A DNA stretch of 64,000 nucleotides from Collybia mongolica (Eukaryota > Basidiomycota > Agaricomycetes > Agaricales > Clitocybaceae): NCBI GenBank assembly GCA_013420905.1, contig JAAXNY010000001.1:3720001-3784000 (forward strand), written 5' to 3'. Positions 42,985 to 55,724 of the stretch are shown here, piece by piece. The first letter of the stretch is position 1, and each line of letters starts with the position of its first letter. Made by a program: the position numbers and the translations under genes. The notes under the pieces were generated by a model. The model did not search any database and was not told where the DNA came from. It saw only the letters and a list, made by a program, of their open reading frames with translations.

Positions 42985-44170
42985 TCTCTAAAAACCCTCA
43001 TCTTCCATATTCTTTAAGGCAATCTCCTTTTCGTCTTCATCTAATTCTGCCATAAGAGATCTGATTTTCATGTAGGCATCTTTGCCTTTCATTGGTAATT
43101 TCGGTTCCTCCTTTCGTGGAGTTTGAGGAATTGAACCTCCTGCTTTGTGATCGGATGCTCAATGTCCAAATTTATGGCATTCGAAGCATAATCCTCATTT
43201 CATATGTTTGTCTCTTTCTTGAATGGTCAATTGATCTATATCCATTGCATTTGGATCTTTGTTTGGGATGTATTTGGGGTTGTTTCGTTGGAAATTATAT
43301 TTTTTTCCATTGTTTCCTCCTGTTGGCTTTCCTGTGTTTCCTTTGATTTGTGCTACAATTGATTTTGCACATCTGTACTGGGTGTCGAATATGGATGCTT
43401 TCTGGTACCAGCCCTTAATGGTGGTAGGTGGGTTATCCATTGTCAAAATTTTCTGCATCAGGGAAGGGGGTATTCCTTCCATGAAGTACTCAACAAGTGC
43501 TTCGCTTTCAGTGATCTGACTTTCTGATGCGGCTGATTTGAATTCCACAATGTAGTCATCTGCTGTCATGTTTCCTGTCATGCGCAGTGTTTTCAGGGTT
43601 TGTCTTGCATCTCCTGCTTCGTCTGGTGTAGAGAACACTTCTTTGACAGTTGCTATGAAATCTGTAAAGGTTCCTGGGTGGGTACTATTTTCTCCATACC
43701 AGGATTTCTTCCATGGTCCCGCTGTTCCTCCTTTCATGTATGAGAGCACGTAAAGGATTTTCTTCCATTCCGTGTTGTAAATTCTATCATTTGCTTGCAA
43801 GTACATTTTGCAATCAAGGACAAAGTCCTTTGTCATTCTTCGGTTTCCATCAAAGATGTTTGGCAAACTGAGTTTGATCTCAGTGGGTTTTTGTTTGTCT
43901 GCCATTTCTACGTCAGAGTCGGGTGGTATCGGAGAGTCTGGTGATTCGGGTTTCAGTGGTTTCTCTGGTTCCTTTCCTTTGGAACTTTCTGCCTTTGGTT
44001 TCGGTGTGGTGGGCGTTTCTACTGTTTGTGTGACTACTGAGAGTCTTGGTTGTTCTTCTGCATCTTGGAAGTCTTTGTTGCTAAAGGCACTTTGCCTACT
44101 GCTGCTTCTGCTGCTTTCACTGCTGCTCGCAGGCTTTAATCCGTATCGTGGTGCCGTTGCATCTGAACCT
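42985..44170 (-). pseudogene. Ty3/Gypsy gag (element 2)
   Basis: The coding frame runs from about 44170 (start codon unclear) through ATG 43905 to about 42990. A Ser/Pro/Lys/Glu-rich N-terminal part precedes the conserved LSLPNIFDGNR and a capsid region with MKGGTAGPWKKSWY. A degenerate zinc knuckle (CFECHKFGH, last ligand changed) comes after a TGA at 43195. A second TGA interrupts the knuckle itself. The gag of sushi-type elements has the same order. Confidence 0.85.
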
Positions 44171-44204
44171 TAATAGGTTGACGATTCTGATCAGCTTGAC
44201 CTTT

Positions 44205-44675
44205 TGTTATGGCTGTTTAGGCCTTATCCTCTAGATCAGTCTGGTTTATCATTTGTTCACTATAGACCGTTGACTTTGTAAGTCTAACGTCCAATGACTC
44301 CCTCAATAGGGCTAAAGTCAGATCGTTGAATCAGAGATGCACTACTCCCTTTGTAAGGCAAGTAGGATCGAGCTTCGCGTCAAGAGATAGGAGTGAATAA
44401 GGTTGATTCAGCTAGGTCAAGCTAAAGAGCTAGCTAAGCTAAACTATCTGTATATATATGTAAGAATCTGATAAGCATGGTTTACACTATTGGTTATAGA
44501 TAAAGGAATGAGTAAGCTAAGATGAGAATGAGTAAGCGTAATTCAAAGGATGAATAAGCATGGGAAAGGAAGTGCATATATGGGCCTTTGAAAGATAAGA
44601 GTCAATAAGTATCCGGCAATCAGTAGTATGTAAGAAAAGAAATGATAAGGGCACGTGAGTAGGGAATTTGTAACA
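44205..44675 (-). repeat. 5' LTR of Gypsy element 2
   Basis: This 471-bp copy matches 37763-38233. Several differences are CG to TG or CA. No obvious TGG-type primer site touches it, so the priming mode is unknown. Confidence 0.93.
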
Positions 44676-44680
44676 GTGTT

Positions 44681-45302
44681 GTTCCATATAAAATTTACAA
44701 TTCTTTATGATATTTAGTTTGTACACTATAAATAGACTGTAGATAAGTAGTGCAAAGGCAAGGAATCTTGCCCCCACTTTGTGCTACTATAGGATATACA
44801 AATCATATTTGTTAAACACTATTGCATGCATGAATTAAGGATTGGATTGCTTCAGTTGTCTTGATTAGAATTGTCTTGAAGCATTTGGCTAAAGGGATCA
44901 CAGAATTGAAGAGTCCAGTTCACTTGGAACTTAGTACTTGCATCTGTTGGAATTACTAGGCACTTGGCCTTTAGTGCACTTGGACTTATAGATCCACTTG
45001 GGATCATTGATGATTGAACATACACTTGGTACTCAGTCTATTGGATTGAAAGATATTATAAAAATATACCTAGCAAGCCTTAAACTTGTGTTAGGGCTTT
45101 GTCTGAATCAAACCCATCAAGAGATCAGTGAGAAAGGCCTTGACTAGTACTATTAAAAACTTAGTGCTTTCAAGCACTCGAACCCAAACTCAAACAGGTG
45201 ATTCCTACTGTTTGTGTGTTGATTATTAGATTTGGTGTGTGTGTGTGTAAGAGATTACATTACATAGCATCAGCACACTTATAGCCCAGGAGCCCCCTTT
45301 CA
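44681..45302 (+). repeat. right part of split LTR (copy 5)
   Basis: This continues the LTR from 37762 and ends CCCCCTTTCA. It is diverged from copies 1-3, with many CpG losses. Confidence 0.85.
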
Positions 45303-46133
45303 ATGTGTTTAACATTTTTGACTATCTCTGATAGAAATCAAGAGGCTTTCAATTGGACAGCTGAAGACATTGCCAAACTCTAGTCAAGGAAGTTGATGGC
45401 TTGATAACAAAGCAAATGAAAACCAATGTGATTGAAACAATGGGCCACCAGGCAGGTGGTAGAATCAACATGTTATATGGTTCACTGAATGGCAATTTGC
45501 AATATCAACAGCCTAAAGTACAAAGTACTTTGATAGACTCAAACTGAGGAATTGTAAATGCAAATCAAAGTCGATAGTCTGAAAAAGGTTGAGAGGACAA
45601 GTTGAGATCAAAGAGTGCAAGGAAAGAGTGGATGTGAATTGCTGTCCTAGATCTACATAACAGAGGCCTTTTTATACATCAAAAACTGTACCTAAGCTGG
45701 TAAATTTTATGACGGAGTCCATATTGCAAAAGTGAGGTGAAATAGGGGTATATCTAAAAGGGGTACCATATGACGGCATTCTACTAGATCTACAAGGGTC
45801 ATCAATACTTTAAATTGTAGTCGGCCAGCCCAATCGGGCAGAGTCAGGTTCATAATCTGAAACGGAGTCAAATTGACATGTGTTGGGCATGATCAGTTGT
45901 CAAAGCATGCTGGTTGCGCAATCCAGCAGCAGACAGGCAAGATGAAAGGAAAAGACAGAGAGGAATGGGATGTGATTGGAGGGGTATGAAGTCATGATGA
46001 GTGTATAGACAAGTTGAAGAGTTGTCAGGATGATATTGAAGTTGAAGTCAGAGTTGAGGTTGGTCAAAGAAGAGGAGACAATATTGTTGTCAAAGATATT
46101 GGTGTATGCATATAGCACAAGTGCAAGCATGTC
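45303..46133. other. unannotated spacer
   Basis: No supported gene was found here. The stretch follows the LTR end directly and might be old internal DNA of a Gypsy copy. It has short open frames without recognisable motifs. Confidence 0.35.
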
Positions 46134-46625
46134 ACCAGCACACCTAGAAGACAACAACAATAACAACAACAACAACAAAGACAGCAGCAGCAGCAACCAT
46201 GATGACAAGGCCTGCAACCACAATGGCAACAGCAGCAGCAGCAGCAGTGCCAACAATGACAAAGGACAACAACTAGAACAAGGACAAAGATGATAACCAC
46301 CACCACAAGGACAACAAAGACAATGATGACTAAGAACAATGGGGACAACAGCAAGAAAAATGGCCAGTGCTGTCACCACTGCCACTACCCAGGCCACTGA
46401 CAATGCTGCAGGGGCCCATCCTGCACCACCTGGTGCCAAAAACAATGGCAACAAGGATGACAGGGATGGTGCCCCCCCCCCATATTAGATTAAGTATTTA
46501 CTATTATGTAGTATTTATTATCATGTTATAAGCAAGAAAGTAAGTGAGTATGCACAGACTCTGTGGAGCCCATGCAGAGTCCATGCAAGTCCATGTGGAG
46601 TCCACAAGGACATGTAGCTCAGTGT
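46134..46625 (+). repeat. CpG-depleted copy of small CACTA-like element, right half
   Basis: CAACAACAGCAGC tracts, AAGAACAATGGGGACAACAGCAAG and GGCCAGTGC...CCACTGCC follow the order seen at 22800-23100. The right end AGCTCAGTG matches the other copy's GGGGAGTG, with TGTGGACT where that copy has TGCGGACT. Both are followed by TAAAGTACAG. Confidence 0.7.
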
Positions 46626-46654
46626 AAAGTACAGTCAACATAAATGAATTACTC

Positions 46655-48605
46655 ACCCAACTCTAGTTGTGGTTGAAGACCAGGATTTTGCTACTGAGGC
46701 ATATGAAGATGAGATTGACAGAGGAGACACCACACCATTAGCAGATGATGGTAATTGCTTCCTTGAATTTTGCCCTTTCAATCTGACTTCTTCATGGTCT
46801 AGTTGAGCCTGGTGACAGTGATGAGGCATATGCTGATGGCCATGAAGAGGAAACAACCCATGAAGCAACTGATGAAGTGGTTGTCACTCCAGTCAAACCA
46901 AAGTTGAAGACAAAGGTTGTCCTGCCTGTGCCAGAGAGTCTTTGCCAGGTGATAAACAAACACAGGTTGGAGATCACATCTCCAGCATGTGATACAGGTG
47001 CAGATCTTTCTGATACAGGAGGTATTGCAGTGGGAACCAAGCGCAAGCCACCACCAGATGATGCCACATTTGCACCCAGGTAAGCACTTTATTCTCACAG
47101 TCTTCAATTCCCTCACTAGCCACTTGCAGCACTAAATAAGGAAAGCCTTCACCCTTAGACCCTGGCTTTCAACCAAACTGACCTCAAGGCCTTCTCCCTG
47201 GCTGGAAAAGCACACATTCTAGGAGTGGCTCCTTTACATCTTCGAATGCATCATCACCTGGCCTGACTGATTTTGAGGACAGCTGAACTGGAACTCCAAC
47301 TCCCTCCAGATATGAAGCAGCCACTCCTGTTGAGCTCCCTATTAGTAGATTTGATTTTGGAGGGTATGAGGATGAGGATGAATCAAAAGAGGTTGAGACA
47401 ATGTCAAATGAGAAGCCAACAAATGAACTCAAGGTCTGTTGTCTTATTTCTTCATTGTTTTGGTGCACACTCATGTTATTCCAGCCTCTTGTCAAGGTTT
47501 ATCATCCAACCCACCAGCAGGTGAAAACTGAAAGTCAAGATATTACAACTGCCTTTGTGATACATGGTACCAAGAGCCCACAGGTTGTCTTCACTAACCA
47601 CAATTTCCCTTTAGGCACTGCCCTCCAATGGACCAAGGTTTTCATTCCCACATGGATGCAATATATTGGCTCTATACCAAATGTATGGAAGTTGTTTGAT
47701 CATCTACAATCAGCCCAAGATCACTGGGACCTGATCTTCCCAAACAACACTCAAGTTCTCACACTCAAGGCAGACCCTATATTTGCTGTGGTAAGTATCT
47801 TGAAGTATTTTTATTTCCTCAAAGAATAACATGCTTTTAGCTCAAGCAGTGTACATATGAGTGGTGCTGCAGCTTCATGACTGCAGCCACACTAGCTGTA
47901 CAAGCATTCTGGGAATCTGACCCAGTCTACAACAACCCCATCAAGCATGCAGCTTATGTAGAGTGGGTGTTTCCTGATGACCCCAAAGAGCCAACACCTG
48001 GAACCTGGGCTAGTGTTGAGGACAACTTTGAGAACTTGGACAATCATGTATGTGACAGTCTCGTTAATATTTATTGCCTATCAAATGGTCCTCTAGATAT
48101 ACAAAGGAGTGTTCCAAGCAGTAACAGTTCTCACCACATTTGCACAACATCTGGCTATACTCTGCACCATTCCAGAGCAACTACTGATCAACACACACAC
48201 AGAGGATGCATTGGCATTATCTGCAACTGCAGTATGATTATACATATATATCCCTTCTTTGCTCTTTTCACTTATCATAGTTTATAGGTGGAGCATGTCT
48301 TCCAACAGTGGATAACTGGCCACAACTTGGCCACTGGTGACTTTTCCACAGCACTTTCAAAGAAAACCAATCTTTACAGTCAAGACATTTCAGCTAAGCT
48401 GACATTGAAAAGCTGGGTGAAGATAATGGCTGCAGCAGAGAAAACACTTGATAAGCCTAAATTGATGGTGGTAAAACAAGAACAATCAGCACAGCAGTTG
48501 ATTGTGGATGCTGACAGTGACTATTTTTGTGCAGTTAGTTTATCATTACAACCTAGACTGTATATATCATTGTGTCACTACAAGAATCTACAATATCACT
48601 ATTAG
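46655..48605 (+). pseudogene. decayed multi-exon gene D, unknown function
   Basis: A chain of exons with GT-AG introns can be followed. They include about 46655-46729, 46801-47082, a part near 47220-47430 with one TGA, 47486-47790, 47850-48048, 48110-48230 and 48288-48530. The N-terminal part is acidic (ATEAYEDEID, DEAYADGHEEE). The C-terminal part looks folded: VVFTNHNFPLGTALQWTKVF, AFWESDPVYNNPIKHAAYVEWVF, GTWASVEDNFENLDNH and AVTVLTTFAQHLAIL. I do not recognise the family, although the style recalls uncharacterised repeated gene families of mushroom genomes. One nonsense codon and no clear start make it a likely pseudogene. Confidence 0.5.
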
Positions 48606-48639
48606 ATGATTCTATGTTTTTGTGTCCCCTAAAGATATT

Positions 48640-49008
48640 GGTCTGGCTAAATAATAAAATACTGTACAGAACATAAGAGTGTTGTATCAAAGACAAAGGT
48701 TCTGTTGCAGACAAAAGTAATACACATCTTAGAGTGTCTTACATGTCTTCCCTAAGTCATTTACATTGGTCATGTCTTGACCAGGAAGGTACATAGCTTA
48801 CACAGACAAACATGATTTGTCTTTTTCTTCCTTATTTACCTTGTACAAGACAATCAGACCAGTTCAGACAAAGTGCAGTTTTCCTGATGCATATCCTCTG
48901 TGGACAACCTCACTGACCTCCTTACAAAGCCCCTTGGATGCATCACTCACCATTGTCTATGTGTTATGCTCTGCCTGTGTGATGAGTAGTATGCCAAGCT
49001 AGGGGGAG
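48640..49008 (+). pseudogene. Ty1/Copia RNase H C-terminal remnant and polypurine tract
   Basis: A frame with VDNLTDLLTKPLG near 48900-48945 resembles the ADILTKPL motif that closes Copia polyproteins. It is followed closely by AGCTAGGGGGAG and then TG. Upstream sequence is too decayed to assign. The order motif, purine tract, LTR start supports a Copia 3' end. Confidence 0.5.
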
Positions 49009-49108
49009 TGTTGAAGGTAGCTTGTCATGTGTCCTGGAGATGCCTCTTACATGCATACCCAGGCATGTTCTTCATGCAGCCCTGTCAATCAGTTCAATAC
49101 AATAGTGG
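49009..49108 (+). repeat. putative Copia 3' LTR start, split by MITE
   Basis: The LTR candidate starts TGTTGAAGG right after the purine tract and is cut at 49109 by the hAT-type MITE. It may continue beyond 49748. The right end of the LTR is not defined. Confidence 0.4.
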
Positions 49109-49739
49109 TAGACTGCCCACGGTCTGGGCCAGGACCTCACAGACCCAGGTCAACCTGGGGCCAATCCTGAGAGCCAGCATATGAGTGGACCAGCCCCTTT
49201 GGACAGGGCCAGGGCCACTGTGAGTACTGGCCCGGCCCTCGAGCTGGACCTGGGTCAGACCTGGCCAGCCTTATATGTTGGCGGGTGGTGAAAGTGCTAC
49301 CAAATAGTGGGGGTAAATAGTGGGGGAATAGAGAATGCAAGATCAAACCTCCAAAAATAATAACTCTTGTCAAAATTATTAGCATCAATGATTTTTGATC
49401 AAATTCCTGATGTCAAGCAGCTTCAGAGCAGAAACTTCTCTGATGATCCAGATGTGCAAGGAGTGAAAACACTAGGATAATTCATTGGGAGACAGTTGTA
49501 TTTAATTGATAGATGTTAATTATGGTATGTGTCAGCAGTAGACATCTTTCCAGACTATTAAACAATTTCTTTTTTTTCACCACTGGACCTGGTTGACCTG
49601 GGGCCAGCCTTGGACCAACCTGGCCCGGCCCTGGCCCTCTATCAGAGGGCCAGGTCTGACAAAGAGGTGGACTAGCCCTCGGGGCCAGGTCCAGCAAAAA
49701 TAGGTCGGACCTGGCCCGGACCAGACCGTGAACAGTCTA
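49109..49739 (+). mobile_element. 631-bp hAT-type MITE
   Basis: The ends TAGACTG..CACGGTCTGG and their inverted partner CAGACCGTG..CAGTCTA are flanked by AATAGTGG (49101-49108) and AATAATGG (49740-49747), an 8-bp duplication with one change. Subterminal GGCCAGG/CCTGGCC repeats are dense at both ends. No transposase was found. Confidence 0.85.
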
Positions 49740-49747
49740 AATAATGG

Positions 49748-50125
49748 GTCAATACTTCATTCCCAGGGAAATTTTACCTATTCTATCCACAATTTTCCCT
49801 GTTCTTGCAACCTCAGTCAATCCCCACTTTCTGTGGAGACTGAGGTATGCTGTTTTCCCTACCATTACTGTTACCTTACTTATACTACTTACAGATATCT
49901 TATTGCAATAGTATATGCTGCTTCATATCAGCACTTATACACCAAAATACCATGGTTCTAGGGTGTTGTACATCATGCTCAGTAAAAAATAAAGTCAAAT
50001 TTTAGTCGCAATTTTGACATCACCCAAATGTAATGGTCAAGAGCCAGCCCAAAATAGTCAATAATCATTCATTTCCTCACAAATGGCCAAATCCACATTG
50101 AAAGTTGACAAAATCTTTCTATTTA
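49748..50125. other. spacer before Helitrons
   Basis: This is possibly the rest of the Copia LTR. No gene was found. Confidence 0.3.
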
Positions 50126-52358
50126 TCTGTCTATATTAAAGTACTACAGCCGTGTGAATTTGATTGTGACTAATCCTGACTAAGCGCTGACTAAGTCTGA
50201 CAAAGCAGTAAAAAGTTGTCTTTTAAGTAGAGTGCTGACTAAGGATGACAAAGCAGGAAAAGTTGTGGTGAGTCACATGCTTTGTCACCTGCTCTAATCA
50301 GTTCAAGTCACCTGCTCAAACCAGCTCAAGTCACCTGCCTCCAAACAAAACATGATCACCTGTTCTGTAACACAGATGACACCAACATCACATGACCTCT
50401 AAAGCGACTAAAAACCAACAAATATTGTCTGTTATCCTTAACTCAACAGCATACAGACAAAAATGGAAAAGACTCAACTCTGTTGCAAAGCCCTTAATCA
50501 ACATAATAAATTCTAACATTACAAACCTTATTTTAAAGCCTGATACATTATATATTTTTAAAAAAAATCTATCCAGGTAACATGCTAAGACACATGCTAT
50601 ATCACCTGCTCTGCAACACCATGTCACATGACCTTGAAAGCGGACTAAGTCAATAAATAACAAAAAATATCTATTAACCCTCAAGCTACCTCATCAATTT
50701 CAGATGCTCAAACTGGAAAAAAAAAAGGTATTTAAGGGGTACTACTACCCATAAATTTACAAATCAAAGTAGAACATGGAAAGTGTGCAAATAAAAATGG
50801 AAATGAGTTTATCTGAGCAATTTTGTTCTATAAATTAACATAAAATATTCTAACACCACAAAGCCCACCCTAAAACCTGATACATTATATTTTGAAAAAA
50901 TTCCTCTCTCTAAGCCTATATTTAAAACAATTAGGATCCAGTGCAAATGATCAAGAGAAATAGCAATACATGGTTGAGAGAAAATACCATAGGTAAAAAC
51001 ATTGATTCCAAGGACTTTGATTAAAGCTGATCTCCATTAAATTAGAGCAATAACAACTAACTTTTTACTATAGATGTATGACAATTTACAAATGTGGTAG
51101 AAAATGATTATACAATATTAAACAGCATTTTTATGTCTTTGATGCAATCAACTGGCTGTTCCAGAATATTAGAGGGGATATTAGAGCCTTTGGTGGGCTA
51201 ATTGTTGTATTTGATAGTGACTACCAACAAACTCCACCCATTATCCCTAAGGGTCCACATATACAGACTGTGGATGCCTGTCTCATGCACTCCCTACTGT
51301 GGGATGAACTTCAGATACTCAAACTAAAAAAAAACATGTGCTTAAATAGTGTTACTAATGATAGAACCAACTTTGCCAAATGGCAAATTGAAGTTGGCCA
51401 TGGGAAGCTTAAAGGTGATAATAGAAATATCACCTTACCTGGCCACTTCCACTGTGCTGAGAATACTGTAGGGTCTATTTGACACAATATATCCTGACAT
51501 TGGAAACCCTGTCCTAAAACCTGATACATTTTGTTCTGAGAGAGCTATCCTTTCTTCAAGATATGATGATGTTGACCCTCTCAATGAAGAAGTACTGGGT
51601 ATGTTTCCTGGGGATACTAAGGTATTCCACAGTGCAGATTCTATTGCACATGAAGGAGTTGATGGAGCTGAAGCAATGTACTCTATTGAATATCTGAATA
51701 CTATCAATGTATCAGGGCTACCTATATCTAAGCTAACTTCAAAAGTGGGGCGCCCTGTAGTGATATTGCACAACTTGAACCCAGTTGATGGTATTTGCAA
51801 TGGGTCAAGGGGAATAACAACATGGATGAGCAACTGTATTGTAGAAGTACTGTATAGTTGATTGGGGGGTAAAATGATGGGCATAAAGAATTTATCCCAT
51901 GGATCCAATTGATACCATCTAACAGCCTGATAGCTTTTAAATTGACAAGATTGCAACTACCTTTATAGCTGGGATTTTGTATGACAATCAACAAATCCCA
52001 AGGGCAATCACTGCACCAAGTTGGACTTGACTTTAAATCTCCTGTATTTACATATGGACAGTTTTATGTTGCAATTTCACATGCAACATTAGTACATTGA
52101 ATCAAAGGTATCATATGAAATACTGTAGACAATAATAGGTATATCAAGAATGTAGTTTACCATTTTTTTAGATTAGAAATATTATATAGATTATATAGGG
52201 GAAAAAGCCCACATCTAAAATATTGAGATTGAGCACAGAATAAAGTATTGGAATTAAGAGGGGGTCTGGGGGCAGAGCCCCCAGCAAGCTGAAGTTTATG
52301 TAGTGGAGCCATGGGTGAGTGTAGCAGTGCCATGGCATAGCCATGGGCCATAAGCTTG
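50126..52358 (+). mobile_element. Helitron H1 (2.2 kb, truncated inside)
   Basis: It begins TCTGTCTATATTAAAG after an A and ends ...CATAAGCTTG before a T. A GGGGTCTGGGGGCAGAGCCCCC hairpin-forming stretch lies about 90 bp before the end. H2 begins with the same 5' end and ends with the same type of 3' end. A Helitron helicase tail lies inside. Rep is missing. Confidence 0.75.
51124..52130 (+). pseudogene. Helitron Pif1-like helicase C-terminal remnant
   Basis: The frame at 51129-51480 encodes FGGLIVVF followed by DSDYQQTPPIIPKG (degenerate GGDFQQ helicase motif), TVDACLMHSLLW and LKKNMCLN. After a shift, later motifs follow: KVFHSADSIA, EGVDGAEAMYSIEYLN, VSGLPISKL, LNPVDGICNGSRG, and near the end QFYVAISHA-like residues. 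The order is that of the C-terminal half of Helitron Pif1 helicases, which unwind DNA during rolling-circle transposition. Several stops and shifts make it inactive. Confidence 0.85.
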
Positions 52359-54697
52359 TCTGTCTATATTAAAGTACTACGGCCGTGTGAATTTGATTGT
52401 GACTAATCCTGACTAAGCGCTGACTAAGTCTGACAAAGCAGCAAAAAAGTTGTCTTATAAGTAGAGTGCTGACTAAGGATGACAAAGCAAGAAAAATTGT
52501 TAAAGTCACATGCTATGTCACCTGCTCAAATCACCTGCTCAAACCAGCTCAAGTCACCTGCCTCAAAACACAACATAACCACCACATCACATGACCTCCA
52601 AAGCGCACAAAGTCAATAAATATTAACCCATCTGTATGCACACTTCCTCATAAATTTCAGATGCTCAAACTATTTTATGAAAAATACATTCAAATGGTGC
52701 TACTGCTCATGAAATTACAGACAGACAAAAATGAAAATGACTTTTACCTGACCAATTCTGCTATAAAACCTTTAATTCACACAATATATTCCAAACAAAC
52801 CCTATTTTAATTACATCATATTGCATTATATTTATTTAAAAAAAATGTTCTATCCAGGTCATGATCACATGCTAAGTCACCTGCCTCAAAACAAACATAA
52901 TCACCTGCTTTACAGCACAGGATAACCACAACTAAAGTGGACTAAAGTCAACAAATATTATCTGTTATCCTTAACTTATTTGTGTGTATATCCTGCCTGA
53001 CAAGTTTCAGATGCTCAACTAAAACAGTAAAATAGGTATTTAAATGGTGCTACTGCTTATAAAATTACAAATCAAGAATATACAGACAAACATGGAAATG
53101 ACTTTACCTAATCAATTCTGCCATCAAGCCTTTAATCAATGCAATGTATTCTGAGATTACAAATCCTGTTTTAAAACCTGATACATTATACACTAAAAAA
53201 AACTCTCTTTCCACCAAATACAATGATATAAACTCTTCCAAAATACTGGAAATAATTCCTGGAAATGCTAAGGTATGCATACCACATTATAAATTCTGTT
53301 GCATATGACAGAATTGATGGAGCCACAGCATGTACCCCAATGAATACTTGAGCCCTATTCATGGATCATCACTACCTCTTTCTAAGCTTATATTTAAAGC
53401 AACTGGAATCCAATGCAAATCATTAAGTGAAATAGTATAATTGATTTCAAGAACTTTGAATAGAACTGATATTTGTTAAATTAAGCCAATATCAATCACC
53501 CTTCTATGTTGGATTATGTATGGCAACTAACAAATATGGTAGGACAATAACTACACAATGTTGGATCTGACCTTAGACTATTTGTATCCACAGTTTTGGG
53601 TTACAGTTCAACCAAGTTATGTATATATGATTGTTTATCTACAGAGGGGAAATATGGACATAAATATAGCAATAACACAAATATGGATGTGCAAGAGTAG
53701 GTTTGTAAGATCTGGAAGACAGGATAAAATAGGATATGACAATAATGCATAGGGTGGTTGACTAACTGCTGGATTGGAATAATAAAGGGCCATATCTGGA
53801 AGCAGGACTGAGGTAATATTATGAAAATTGTAAGTACAACAAAGCCCCAACCATTTACATAGTTTTTTTTATAAAATGGTGTAAACTGAACACTTACCAA
53901 ATGATAAGAAGGCCATTGAGGACAAGAAGCACTCAGATAAACTTTAATGCATCAAGTAGATGGTAATGGACCATTTGCAAACAAATGATGAAGTTTGAAC
54001 CAAATCTAAGAGGCCTTGGCTGGGTTGTCTTTTATATAAGTACATACCTCCTTAACAGTTGTGTTTTGACAGCCATAGTATGGTTATTCATAACATATGC
54101 CATTTGCCAATTACAGGAAGCTATATAATATAAGTATGGATACAGCATGCTGTAGTATCACCACCCCACCACTCATAGTGACCATTTACTACTGTTTGTT
54201 TACCAATTGTTTAGCATTTAGATAGGTGGTGAGTAAACTAAACAGAAATGGTAAACAGTAAACAAATGAAACAATTGGAGCCTTAAGAGGTAAATAGTGA
54301 TTATAAATATGATATAGGCTATATGAATGAGATAGAAATAAAAATGGTAAGCTGAGAGTGTATGTTTTGTTTCCAGGCATGTGCAGTAGGGTGCAATAGG
54401 ATACAATAGAGTAACTGGCTCCAAAGAAGTTTTAAGATAAAGACAAGGATTGGGGTGCAACTGAAATGCTACAATGTGGGGTTTTATAGGATATTGGGTT
54501 ATATAATATGCTGGATACAGTATATAGATTTCTCTATGAAAGTGAAGGCACTGACTAAAATTTTGAGATGTGATGTGTGATAAAAATTCTGAAATGAAGG
54601 GGGGGTCTGGGGGCAGAGCCCCCAGCAAGCCAAGGATTTGTGATGAACCATGGCCCAGTGCCACAGTGCCGTGGCGTAGCCACGGGCCCTAAGCTTG
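52359..54697 (+). mobile_element. Helitron H2 (2.3 kb, decayed), abutting H1
   Basis: Its first about 230 bp closely repeat the start of H1. Its end GGGGGTCTGGGGGCAGAGCCCCC...GGGCCCTAAGCTTG repeats the end of H1. Helicase traces (LSKL, GIQCKS, a FVGLCMATNKYG stretch) are present at about 53200-53660 with many stops. Confidence 0.75.
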
Positions 54698-55330
54698 TCC
54701 TATACATTAAAACAGCTGGGTGTTTTGACCCTAGCTTTGCTGACCTAATATTCGCTTTGCTGACTAAAAATATGACTAATCAAAAAAAGATGACAAATAT
54801 TGAACGGATGCCTGAAACAGAAGCAGGCGGCATTTGCCATCAGACACATCATTTAGTCATGTGACCAAAAAGCGTCCAGCATCAAATTTGTAAAATGTGT
54901 GCCCTCAGGCTTCTAACTACTAGCTCATGTGTCCATTTGTTGCTGGGATCTGGAAGTGGTGTCATTCTTCTTTCTCCCCTCTCATAAAATATTCTAGAAA
55001 GGTCAAATCAATTGAATAAAGTTCCATGGCCATAGCCTGTTGATTACAAAATACTTATCAAAGCATGCATTTTTGAGGCTCAATTGAGGTATACAGGGAA
55101 ATATATATGATTGTATGCAATCTAGAGAGTGCCTTGATTGTAGGCAGGAACATATCACATGTATTTGTTGTGAGACTAATTACCATCTCATTTACAAAAC
55201 CAAAAGCCCTAATAATGAGTCATCATCTATTCTTGCCACAGTAAAAATAAGAATGAAGCAGATGAATCTCTTCTGAAATACCAATGTAATTTGTTGTAAA
55301 TTTCAATTTTACAGTTGTTCCTTAGAGTGG
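54698..55330 (+). mobile_element. 5' end of a third Helitron (H3)
   Basis: TCCTATACATTAAAACAGCTGGG follows the H2 terminus CTTG directly, in the place where H2 follows H1. It looks like a related Helitron 5' end. No helicase and no 3' end were found, so the right limit is unknown. Confidence 0.4.
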
Positions 55331-55335
55331 TATGA

Positions 55336-55724
55336 GGCCCCTGGAAGCTCCCCTATATGTTTGGAAAAGTTTTTTGCCAGAATGGGACTCAAATCCACTA
55401 TATGGGCCAGGGCTTATGTCATTAAACATAAAGCATATGGAAAAAAAAACATGACAATTCTTGCCATACTAGGACCAAGTTTTTTTTAGTGCTTCCTGAG
55501 GATTGTGAATCTGGGCTCTGGCTCTTCTCAAACTGAAACAGATCAAATGAACCAGTGACCCATTACTTGAAAGAAATCCTCAAGGAAGGTCTGAAATCTG
55601 CTATATTTAGGCCAAGGATTTTGCCAGAATCACTCAGATCCACTATTTTGGGCTGGGAAAACCATCATTTTGGGAGTCTCAAATCTGCAAAAAAATTCCA
55701 AACATATAGGGGAGCTTCTGGGAG
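55336..55724. mobile_element. foldback or MITE-like inverted repeat pair
   Basis: CTGGAAGCTCCCCTATATGT (from 55341) returns inverted at 55685-55724 with few mismatches, about 40 bp per arm. Between the arms, TTGCCAGAAT..TCAGATCCACTAT is also repeated. No clear target duplication was found. Confidence 0.5.

Larger units (their letters stand above)
37763..44675 (-). mobile_element. Ty3/Gypsy chromodomain element 2 (6.9 kb), nested in LTR copy 5
   Basis: Two 471-bp direct LTRs (37763-38233, 44205-44675) flank gag, pol and an extra ORF read on the minus strand. The whole is bracketed by a perfect 5-bp duplication GTGTT (37758-37762 and 44676-44680) inside an older LTR. The integrase carries a C-terminal chromodomain, as in chromoviruses of the Tf1/sushi type common in fungi. 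Several TGA stops and one lost catalytic Asp show it is inactive. LTR differences are largely C-T/G-A transitions. Confidence 0.95.
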
